Assembly: GCA_028277985.1 (NCBI GenBank)
Contig: JANQFG010000096.1
Coordinates: 46,125-110,124 of the forward strand
Direction of reading: 5' to 3'
DNA: 64,000 nucleotides
Origin: a bacterium
GTDB lineage: Bacteria; Desulfobacterota; DSWW01
Of this stretch, positions 42,501 through 48,754 are shown piece after piece; position 1 is the first letter of the stretch; the number at the start of each line of letters is the position of its first letter. The notes beneath the pieces are model-generated. The model ran no database searches, was not told the DNA's origin, and saw only the letters and a program-made list of their open reading frames with translations. Position numbers and translations under genes: made by a program.

Positions 42501-45451
42501 GGCTTCGCAATGTAACCGCTTTCGGCGGACACGGAAACTACCGTTCGGGAAGTGCAGGTACGGTCCTGGTGCGAAGGAACGATCAGGCCTACGGCGATCT
42601 CTACATCGACGACAACGTTTCCGGTTCGACCTCATCGGCCTATACACCTCTGACCCACATCGGCTTCGGCCGGAGCACGGATCTGACGGCAGACACCCTC
42701 ACCACAGACGGCCTCGTAGAGATGGTTCCGAACGGCCTCGTTGGACTTGAGATCAATCCGAACCTGGAACAGGGGGAAGCTTTTGTCGTCCTCTCCAACA
42801 CGGAGGATACGATCACGGTCGATGTCTCCGGCGGGACACTGCTCACGGATGTGGCGGTCCTCGGAGACACCTATGCAGGAGTCTACCGATTCGACAACGT
42901 CTTCTTCCGCAGAGGGGGACACATGGTCCTCGGCGACCGGTTAATCGTGGATGGGACCCTGCTCATCGATGAGTATGGGAGACTGACCCACTATGATGCG
43001 ACCATGTCGTTCGAGTCTCACGTGGATCTCAGGGTCGGCATGCTGAATATCACTGATACGGGATCGATCAACGCGGACAGCCGCGGGTACCTGGGCGGAT
43101 ATCGCGGAGGCAATGATTGCTCCGGGCAGACAGTGGGCAATACGGACGGATCCGACATAACAGCCGGAGGATCCTACGGTGGTCTGGGCGGGTCCTATGA
43201 CGAAGGAATCCCCAACCCTGTGTACGGCAATTTGACCGCTCCTGCAGAGCTGGGATCCGGAGGCGCCTGCTACAGCTCCAGCCGCCCGGGCGGCGACGGC
43301 GGAGGCAGGGTCGATATCCTGGCTCAGGACGTCATCGTCGACGGCCTGATCTCAGCAAATGGTGACCCGGGAAGCGGATATCAGTCGGGCAGCGGCTCGG
43401 GCGGGTCGATCCGTATCGACACATCAGCCCTTTCCGGCACGGGAACCATACGCGCCAATGGTTATGCCCACGAGGTGGGCGGTGGTGGAGGAAGGATCGC
43501 GGTACTCTATGATTCGATGACCATGGATGAGGCGAACTTCCAGGTGCTTGGAGGTCTGGGGAACTACACACAGGGCGGCAACGGGTCCCTGTTCCTCAAG
43601 CAGTCGAGTCAGACCTACGGAAATCTGGTCATTGACGGCCTCGGCCATTCCACGCCGGCTGCCTCGAGCCCCATACCTGCGGGCTATGTATTCGACAACA
43701 TCGTTCTCCGAAACAGCGCCCGGGTTGTCGCGGACGCTCCGGTGGTAGCAAACAGTTCGCTCCAACTCCTCGGAGGAAGCAAGCTGACCCACTCGCCTGA
43801 ATCCGAAGCAGGTCTCACGATCCATGCGGCCACAGTCGAGGTGGATGGAACCAGCTCCATCGATGTCTCTGCAAGGGGCTATCGTGGAGGATTCCGCGAC
43901 GGCAACACCCTTTGTGAGGGCCTCACCCTGGGTGGACTGCCAGGGGCCATCCATGTATCCGGAGGCAGCTACGGTGGCTACGGTGGCAACTACGGTTCAG
44001 CCGGCGGAATCGTCGCGTACGGGCATCCTGCTGAGCCTTTGTATCTGGGCTCCGGAGGCTCCTGTTACAACGACAATCGGCCGGGGGGCAACGGTGGCGG
44101 CCTGATTCGAATCACGGCCACGGGCGCTGTGATCGTGGACGGCGGCATCTGGGCCAACGGAAGTGGGGGCAGTGGATATCAATCCGGTAGCGGCTCCGGC
44201 GGCTCCATCAAGATCGATACATCCCTGCTGCGCGGTACGGGAACGATTGCAGCCAACGGCTATGCCCTTGAGGTGGGGGGCGGAGGAGGAAGGGTCGCCG
44301 TCACCTACGATGCCCTTGGTGACCCGGGCGATGATCTGAACGGGCTTCGCAATATAACCGCCTCCGGCGGACACGGTAACTACCGTTGGGGAAGCGCTGG
44401 CACGGTGCACATGCGAAAGAACGATCAGGCCTTCGGCGATCTGTACGTCGATGACGACGTATCCGGATCGACCTCATCGGCATATACGCCTCTGACGCAC
44501 ATAGGGTTCGGCCAGAGTGCGAACCTGACGGCAGACACCCTCACTACGGACGGTCTAGTGGATATGATTCCGAATGGCCTTGTGGGTCTCGAGATCAATC
44601 CAAACCTCGATCAGGACGAGACCTTTCTCGTTCTCTCTAACACGGAGAACACGATCACGGTCGATGTCTCGGGCGGAACTCTTCTCACCGATGTGGCCCT
44701 TCCGGGAGACACCTACGCCGGAATCTACCGCTTCGACAATGTCTTCTTCCGCAGAGGAGGCTTCATGGTCCTCGGTGACCGGTTGGTGGTGGACGATACC
44801 ATGCTCATCGACGAGTACGGCAGGCTCACCCACTACGATGCGACCATGAGCTTTGAGTCCCATCTGGATCTCACGGTCGGAACACTCGACATTTCGAGCA
44901 CCGGTTCGATCAACGTGGATCTCCGTGGCTACCTGGGCGGGTATCGTGGAGCAAACGATTGCTCCGGGCAGACGGTAGGCAATACGGACGGAGCCAGCGG
45001 CACGGCAGGAGGCTCTTACGGCGGTCTGGGAGGGTTCTATGGCGGAGGAGTCCCCAACAGTATCTACGGCCTCGAAACTGATCCCATGGAACTCGGCTCG
45101 GGAGGAGGCTGCTACAACTCGAACCGCCCCGGCGGCGATGGCGGTGGCAGGGTCGACATCCTCGCTCAGGACGTGGTTGTGAACGGCCTGATCTCATCCA
45201 ACGGCGGTGGCGGCACTGGATATCAATCCGGAAGCGGCTCGGGCGGAGCGATTCGTATCGACACCTCGTCCCTTTCCGGAGCAGGAACGATACGCGCCAA
45301 CGGATACCCCCTCGAGGTTGGTGGCGGTGGAGGAAGGGTTGCCGTCTCCTACGACAGCCTTAGTCTACCCGCAAGCCAGATTGCCGCTGAAGGAGGTGCG
45401 GGATCCTATGCCGTGGGCGACGACGGCACCGTGCATCTCGAACAGAAGTAG
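36572..45451 (+). CDS. Giant exported protein with Ig-like domains and A-B-A-B-A Gly-rich repeats
   Basis: 2959 residues. Signal peptide MAFVFASVVVAALLFPCASTAD. The first half has many Ig-like or bacterial Ig-like segments: a Pro-rich linker (KKPPPPPVV), an SbsA-like block (FFSEEMAQGTI, DNA about 37930-38270), Big_2-type repeats (LQSIDVSPLTMTF and LESITVDPGSVDL, DNA about 39470-39975). From about 41060 on, five Gly-rich modules of about 160 residues alternate in types A (RGYLGGYRG, DCSGQT) and B (RGYRGG, CEGLTLGGLPG), each with GSGYQSGSGSGG and EVGGGGGR. AGGAG lies 7 bases before ATG 36572. Likely a cell-surface filament or adhesin, co-transcribed with the dockerin protein. Confidence 0.8.
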   Translation: MKIATNSDRMAFVFASVVVAALLFPCASTADITVTVAGPGGQASQALPDAGGTFDMNLPLNQNAVNQITVTAEDQYGNKAAQELAITQVSLDKVVVSKVTSERLSVEEVEQLVNDGVIDLDDPENYNVSTFDIVLTIAKEPVPIKIPIAMPKEEPGGWETYKMPKGGDSGSNKKPPPPPVVIVVFEETVSGPSEEKVSVPGVIVIEGRIKSLKEFFAVRLLLMNTSGIFTLSDVMANIEFPDGGLTSMLPADGVVSFGEILPGDGDQPGQKEKEFIIRGDEIGIRDVIVNFGGVLTGPGILVEEPIPFNGSAVTDVEVKGPPTFEVQVTHPDFVVAGEPYELEVKITNTDDIPAMYASLELDMGADGILVTCELDTDGNPVCTELDGAEIRSLGHILAGETVTEIFTVKPLKTGQVSSCMGASDQNITLQVFVGTIGCMVGHFPPDRIPSDGTPAVTVLPLPNATGIHTDSPVVGFFSEEMAQGTITTGEDGSFNVFDSARERVPGRLRFELINEKTVAIWQVNDGITNRLVPNAEYTVMVTTDVADLDGFTMATQWLNTFTTTATGIDDITAPTLTLSVRPPVDPNFVLPGQIIEVNAYASDQGSGISRVEARIKDLDEPGATFQLVDQKTVFDGDLPPYIFAINSANLVPGHAYQFRGTAYDGNGNVRDSTISLLIAASADPPTILLPEDPGMPVLHGISLDVTPEDYTGGVREVRFYLDDATSPFKTVNLAPFQASLRTLGLDLGDHTVRAVAEDGLGQTGEDTLSFELVENLNMPTVGFAGSTNGTEYIEGSSILISGTAEDPVGIQSMSYYLNDEPDPIFTGLAPILLDSTGLGLGTHKITLLATNNLGITNNTEDPASSLTFEIVEPEPGPPPPQPTLTNVAHPDGDGLVVLEGTSVAGARVDVTNTSTGLTVSTIASPAGAFTVQIDAQVGDVLSILAYDFSQSEDPSETVQVTATAPPVLQSIDVSPLTMTFTAVNESQDIVVTGHYDNGSTDNITSAASFSSDDPAVAAVGSSGTVVALSYGTATITVTVGSFQELVAVTSNIIDLESITVDPGSVDLVAIAQTGQLSVTGHYSNGSNQTLSTGVSYAVANTQVATVNSAGVVTAVGDGSTEISVSHAGVPPVVVPVTVDTGLDPAPTVSILSPADGSNVERGNLVSVTVQAQDSIGGVVRVSLDVSGETVGSQIIQVSPASLDTTEAFSFNVSDLAAVGGTITIAAHAEDTSGHTSAVASITLNVVDETPPSVTISQPTQQAPFNFGDTVNIQVEASDAVGLSQIRFETTGALRESGTHTVAPISQTDTAAFSFSVPYGVSSPDVTILAYALDLYGNEGTAIPVDIILTDADVTPPETIATGVTDPESTATAIVTYEVLDGLDDLDHVELFFRRDGIGTFNRYTDADGGNALGHFVPEAGNVGTIVFDSTKMGGDGAFEFYTAGVDLAGNREPPPDNGAGSVLPDQAAAFNAGTVWTVIDVATEIGDGESTYDDQNLRIDGVTVSIDGSHSFQNVELVNGAVLTHPETDMGFEYGITLSAWTLTLDGTSSINVDSRGYLGGYRGVNDCSGQTEGNTDGSESTAGGSYGGLGGSYGAGIPGPVYGDLTSPVGPGSGGGCYNSNRPGGDGGGSVEIHAINIVADGNVLANGGIGSGYQSGSGSGGAIYLVVSTLSGTGTVAANGGSLEVGGGGGRIAVHYIDISTMDTGLIQALGGQGNYSLGGNGTVFLKSVEESNGTLVVDGQGASSAFSTLPIPPGYVFDNIVIRNNARVVADDVLVANDAIRILSGSILTHSSESEAGLTIDAARLEVDETSFIDVSARGYRGGYRDGNNRCEGLTLGGLPGSIHVSGGSYGGYGGNYGSSGGIITYGDPAEPVYLGSGGACYNDNRPGGNGGGLVRITATDAVIVDGSILANGSQGSGYQSGSGSGGSIKIDTSLLRGTGTIAANGYAFEVGGGGGRVAVTYDYLGGTGDDLNGLRNVTAFGGHGNYRSGSAGTVLVRRNDQAYGDLYIDDNVSGSTSSAYTPLTHIGFGRSTDLTADTLTTDGLVEMVPNGLVGLEINPNLEQGEAFVVLSNTEDTITVDVSGGTLLTDVAVLGDTYAGVYRFDNVFFRRGGHMVLGDRLIVDGTLLIDEYGRLTHYDATMSFESHVDLRVGMLNITDTGSINADSRGYLGGYRGGNDCSGQTVGNTDGSDITAGGSYGGLGGSYDEGIPNPVYGNLTAPAELGSGGACYSSSRPGGDGGGRVDILAQDVIVDGLISANGDPGSGYQSGSGSGGSIRIDTSALSGTGTIRANGYAHEVGGGGGRIAVLYDSMTMDEANFQVLGGLGNYTQGGNGSLFLKQSSQTYGNLVIDGLGHSTPAASSPIPAGYVFDNIVLRNSARVVADAPVVANSSLQLLGGSKLTHSPESEAGLTIHAATVEVDGTSSIDVSARGYRGGFRDGNTLCEGLTLGGLPGAIHVSGGSYGGYGGNYGSAGGIVAYGHPAEPLYLGSGGSCYNDNRPGGNGGGLIRITATGAVIVDGGIWANGSGGSGYQSGSGSGGSIKIDTSLLRGTGTIAANGYALEVGGGGGRVAVTYDALGDPGDDLNGLRNITASGGHGNYRWGSAGTVHMRKNDQAFGDLYVDDDVSGSTSSAYTPLTHIGFGQSANLTADTLTTDGLVDMIPNGLVGLEINPNLDQDETFLVLSNTENTITVDVSGGTLLTDVALPGDTYAGIYRFDNVFFRRGGFMVLGDRLVVDDTMLIDEYGRLTHYDATMSFESHLDLTVGTLDISSTGSINVDLRGYLGGYRGANDCSGQTVGNTDGASGTAGGSYGGLGGFYGGGVPNSIYGLETDPMELGSGGGCYNSNRPGGDGGGRVDILAQDVVVNGLISSNGGGGTGYQSGSGSGGAIRIDTSSLSGAGTIRANGYPLEVGGGGGRVAVSYDSLSLPASQIAAEGGAGSYAVGDDGTVHLEQK
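41221..45390 (+). repeat. Higher-order in-gene repeat, period 1842-1845 bp (A-B-A-B-A)
   Basis: A-module landmark codons CGC/CGT-GGX-TAC lie at 41237, 43082 and 44924 (spacings 1845 and 1842 bp). The B-module landmark GGATATCAATCC lies at 42332 and 44174 (1842 bp). In the 89 bp after that landmark only two bases differ, so the two B copies are nearly identical at DNA level. The unit is a whole number of codons (614-615), preserving the frame. Confidence 0.85.
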
Positions 45452-45475
45452 CTCCGCCGTTACAAGAATATGCTG

Positions 45476-45510
45476 CGTGGTGGTAGGCGAACCCATCCCT
45501 TGCCACCACG
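45476..45510 (+). terminator. Perfect 8-bp hairpin after the giant gene
   Basis: CGTGGTGG (45476-45483) pairs exactly with CCACCACG (45503-45510) over a 19-base loop, 25 bp after the stop codon. There is no T-run, so it may be a Rho-associated or mRNA-stabilising 3' stem rather than a classic terminator. Confidence 0.4.
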
Positions 45511-45770
45511 TCCGCTCGACATTGAGGAAGAAAGATCAAATGGACAATCGACTTTAAATAATCAATATAAGTAATTATAATAACTAAACAAGTTTCTATC
45601 CATTTCTGTGTGACTTTCGGTGTTTCTTCCAGTGTTGCTTCACCTTTCCGCGCTGTCCACTGCTTCCCATTGAGACTCCCTGGACGGCCCGTCACCCCTC
45701 AGACTCCGGTCGAAGACGGCCAGAGTTCGGAAGCGAGATCGACGAGTTCAGCGCCAAGGGATCGGGAAGG

Positions 45771-45820
45771 GATCGGGGACAGCCACTTATCTCCCTGGAG
45801 TTCGGCGGCTGTCCCCGATC
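45771..45820. repeat. REP-like inverted repeat with 14-bp perfect arms
   Basis: GATCGGGGACAGCC (45771-45784) and GGCTGTCCCCGATC (45807-45820) flank a 22-base spacer containing a TTATCTCCC segment. A third related copy of the arm, GGTCCCCAATCTCGG, follows at 45826-45840. GGGGACAGCC-type arms are common in REP sequences mobilised by RAYT (IS200-like) transposases; no transposase is present here. Confidence 0.55.
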
Positions 45821-45868
45821 TCGGTGGTCCCCAATCTCGGTGAAACGGTCTCTTTCACAACCCCCTGA

Positions 45869-45898
45869 TTGACATTCCTGGCAAACCGAGTCGAGAAT
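45869..45898 (+). promoter_or_regulatory. Sigma-70-type promoter of the YtcJ-like amidohydrolase
   Basis: Perfect TTGACA (45869-45874), 18-base spacer, GAGAAT (45893-45898, 4 of 6). About 50 bases of leader to the ATG at 45952. Confidence 0.45.
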
Positions 45899-45951
45899 GA
45901 GCCGACCGACCGAGCTCTGGCATTTCATCGACCTTCAGAGGAGAAGATCCC

Positions 45952-47562
45952 ATGGACCTCATTCTGAGAAACGCCAACGTCCTCACCATGGACGCCATGG
46001 ATTCACGAGCGTCTGCACTGGCGGTCAAGTGGGGAAGAGTCTTCTCGGTCGGCAGTAACGAAGAGATAACGCAGGTTGCTGAATCAAACCCGAAGGTCAT
46101 CGACCTCCAGGGCAAGACCGTACTCCCCGGGTTCATCGACACCCACAACCATCTCGCCTTCTATGGCTATCTGGTCAGCTCGGTCGACTGCAGATCCGCA
46201 TCGGGCGTGGAATCGATCGATGACATCGTGGATCGCCTTCGTGAACAGGCGGACCGGACCCCTGCCGGCCAGTGGGTCAAGGGGTGGGGATATGCCCACT
46301 ATCATCTGAAAGAGAATCGACCCATAACACGGGAAGACCTCGACCGCGTGAGCACCGAACACCCGATCGTCCTCATCCACGTGTCCTGTCACGCGGGCGT
46401 TGCCAACTCAAAAGGACTCGAGACATTCGGCTACTCCAAGCATACCCCGGACCCGCCCGGTGGTGAGTTGAGACGGGACCCGGACACGGGCGAGCCGAAT
46501 GGAATCCTCGAGGAATCAGCCCTGATCGACAAGTTCAGTACGCTCTTCATCCAGGAGACCATGTCCTGGTCACTCGAACAGCAGGTGACCATGATCGAGG
46601 GTGCCGTCCGCCACTACAACGAGGCAGGCATCACCGCTCTACACGAGGCGGCCGTCCTTCCGCAAACCCTCAAACTCTATCAGGAAGTCGAAGGACTCGG
46701 AAGACTGAACCTTCGCGTCTCGACCATGAACCTGGATTTCTTGGCTCAACCACTCCTGGATGCGGGCATCACCTGCGGGTACGGCACGTCCATGGTGAAG
46801 GTTGGCCCCATCAAGATGCTCCTCGACGGCGGCATGAGCAACCGTACGGCCGCCGTGTCAACGCCATACCTCGGAACCGGAGAAACCGGGATCTTCCTGG
46901 TCACACCGGAACAGATCACTTCTCAGATCGAGAAATTCCACGGCGCGGGATACCAGATTGCCACCCACGCACAGGGCGACGCAGCCATCGGCGTGCTGCT
47001 CGATGCCTATGAGAATGTACTGGGCGCCAAGAGCGACAACCCCCTGCGACATCGCATCGAGCATGCCGGCAACATCACGGAAGAGCAGATCGGCCGTGCA
47101 GCGGAAATGAACCTGCTCGTATCCAGCCAACCCGTGTTCCTCTCGGTCCTCGGAGATGGTTTTCTCGAAGCCTTCAGCCCGGAGCGAGCACATCGCCTCT
47201 ATCCATACCGGTCGCTGATCGACAGGGGCATACGCGTTGCCGGGGCGTCCGATTCTCCTGTGGCCCCTGCCCTCCCCCTCATGGGCATTCGCGATGCGAT
47301 ACTCAGGCAAACCAGTTCAGGGTCGGACATCGGAAAGGGAGAGGCCCTCTCTATCCGAGAGGCGATCGGTCTCTACACGTCCGAGGCGGGCTACTTCTCA
47401 TTCGATGAGGACAACCTGGGAATCATCGAACCGGGCAAGTGCGCGGATCTCGTAGTCCTCGACCGGGACATCACGTCCATACCTCCTGAGCGGATCACGG
47501 ATGCGCGGGTGATGATAACGATTGTGGGTGGTCGGGTGGTTTATGAGCAAGTCAGAACCTAG
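45952..47562 (+). CDS. Amidohydrolase, YtcJ-like (Amidohydro_3)
   Basis: 536 residues. A beta-sandwich N-terminus (LILRNANVLTMDAMDSRASALAVKWGRVFSVG) is followed by LPGFIDTHNHLAFYG (HxH metal site), DGGMSNRTAA, THAQGDAAIGVLLDAYE, RHRIEHAG and GASDSPVAP; these are the family's landmarks. Length and layout match YtcJ/exoenzyme-regulatory amidohydrolases, which act on amide or formyl groups. GAGGAG lies ahead of ATG 45952. Convergent with the UroD/MetE-like gene, 26 bp apart. Substrate unknown. Confidence 0.85.
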   Translation: MDLILRNANVLTMDAMDSRASALAVKWGRVFSVGSNEEITQVAESNPKVIDLQGKTVLPGFIDTHNHLAFYGYLVSSVDCRSASGVESIDDIVDRLREQADRTPAGQWVKGWGYAHYHLKENRPITREDLDRVSTEHPIVLIHVSCHAGVANSKGLETFGYSKHTPDPPGGELRRDPDTGEPNGILEESALIDKFSTLFIQETMSWSLEQQVTMIEGAVRHYNEAGITALHEAAVLPQTLKLYQEVEGLGRLNLRVSTMNLDFLAQPLLDAGITCGYGTSMVKVGPIKMLLDGGMSNRTAAVSTPYLGTGETGIFLVTPEQITSQIEKFHGAGYQIATHAQGDAAIGVLLDAYENVLGAKSDNPLRHRIEHAGNITEEQIGRAAEMNLLVSSQPVFLSVLGDGFLEAFSPERAHRLYPYRSLIDRGIRVAGASDSPVAPALPLMGIRDAILRQTSSGSDIGKGEALSIREAIGLYTSEAGYFSFDEDNLGIIEPGKCADLVVLDRDITSIPPERITDARVMITIVGGRVVYEQVRT

Positions 47563-47588
47563 ACCTTCCTTTTCGCCCCCCGCCTTCT

Positions 47589-48629
47589 TCACTCGTACCC
47601 GTACTTCTTCTTCATGGTCTGCGAGATCTCGCTCGTCATCGAGATAGCCAGATCCGCGTTTTCGGGGCTCAGCAGCACAGGATCGCAGCTTGGCAGCACC
47701 CATGACGAACTGGCTACGAGCTCTTCGTCGATGCCGCCCTGAACCAGCGAATCGATCCCCCCTTCCAGCTTCTCCAGGAGACCCTGCACAGACTCCTGCG
47801 TGACCACCTCATTTGCGACCGGAACGATCCCCCAGCCAATGCTGCCCCCCCTCTCAAGGAATCCCTTGAACTCCTTTGCGTAGAGCGCGATCTTGTCCCA
47901 GTGCGCATAGGCGTCAAGGTTGATGACATCGATGTCCGTATCCGTGAGGAGGGACCAGTCGATGTTCGAGCAGCAGTGCACCCAACGGATGGCCTCGATA
48001 TCTGCGAACCCTCCTTCGATCGCCTGGAGGATTTCATCGCGGGATCCGCTTCCACCTGCGGAAGTGAAGACTACCAACGTCGGCTCGGGTTGATCGCAGA
48101 TCACCTGGACCCCGGGGACCTCCTCCTCGATCCATTTCACCATCCACCTGGATTTCATGTTCACCGACTTGATGAGCATGTCGCGCAGAGTCTCATGATG
48201 AATAGCGGGATTCCCGTTTCGCTGCTTGAGCGTGTCCCCCAGCACGATCGGTCCCGGCATCTCGAAGCTGATCCATTTCAACCCGGCTGGTCTATCCTTT
48301 TTGAGCCGTTCGACCATTTCATAGTAGAAGGGAGCCGTCTTCGGGGTGGTGGCGAAGTAGTCGAGATCGCCCTGCTCCACCTTTTCGTAGAACTCGATCA
48401 CCTCCTGCTCTCTCTCCTCCGGTGGGACCATGAGAAAATCGCCCTTTTCCCAGTCCACCTGCAGACAGGGCACTCCCTCGGATATCCATTCGAAACTGCG
48501 CGTTAGTACCGGCAGTCGTAGCGTCTCGGGAAAATGCTCGTACATGACCTCTACCGCCTTGTCCATGGTCTCATAAGGCACCCCGCCCAGCATGCTCGCT
48601 GCCAGTCTCGGTCTCACGCGCAGCCTCAT
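47589..48629 (-). CDS. MetE/UroD-like zinc protein (methyltransfer superfamily)
   Basis: 346 residues. Resembles the C-terminal catalytic half of cobalamin-independent methionine synthase rather than a full MetE of about 750 residues. The zinc-ligand region WVHCCSNIDWSLL (His218, Cys219/220) and the distant Cys in WVLPSCDPVLL (Cys315) match the H-x-C...C arrangement, and GWGIVP sits where MetE has its GVGVID strand. Such stand-alone proteins act as methyl-group or demethylase components with corrinoid partners, or as archaeal-type MetE. GGGGGAATTG lies before ATG 48629. No corrinoid partner is adjacent. Confidence 0.65.
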   Translation of the reverse strand: MRLRVRPRLAASMLGGVPYETMDKAVEVMYEHFPETLRLPVLTRSFEWISEGVPCLQVDWEKGDFLMVPPEEREQEVIEFYEKVEQGDLDYFATTPKTAPFYYEMVERLKKDRPAGLKWISFEMPGPIVLGDTLKQRNGNPAIHHETLRDMLIKSVNMKSRWMVKWIEEEVPGVQVICDQPEPTLVVFTSAGGSGSRDEILQAIEGGFADIEAIRWVHCCSNIDWSLLTDTDIDVINLDAYAHWDKIALYAKEFKGFLERGGSIGWGIVPVANEVVTQESVQGLLEKLEGGIDSLVQGGIDEELVASSSWVLPSCDPVLLSPENADLAISMTSEISQTMKKKYGYE

Positions 48630-48754
48630 TGCTCAATTCCCCCTTTTCATGTAGTTTTCTACTTCTGGCTGATTCTTCTCATGCACGTTGAATCGAAGAA
48701 CTGTAGCAGATCGGCATCCGGAAATCACTTCAAGAGGTCGGACATCAGAACATC

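Larger units (their letters stand above)
45452..45951. other. Intergenic region with hairpin, REP-like palindrome and promoter
   Basis: About 500 bp. It holds a hairpin after the giant gene (45476-45510), an AT-rich stretch (about 45540-45600), the inverted repeat at 45771-45820 and the promoter at 45869-45898. No supported gene. Confidence 0.6.

Noticed and set aside
41221..45390. Possible CRISPR-like or satellite array
   Set aside because: The repeats are 1.84 kb long, in frame and protein-coding, and lack short regular repeats with unique spacers.
47589..48629. Full methionine synthase metE
   Set aside because: Length is about half of MetE and the N-terminal half is absent; only the zinc-domain pattern is shared.
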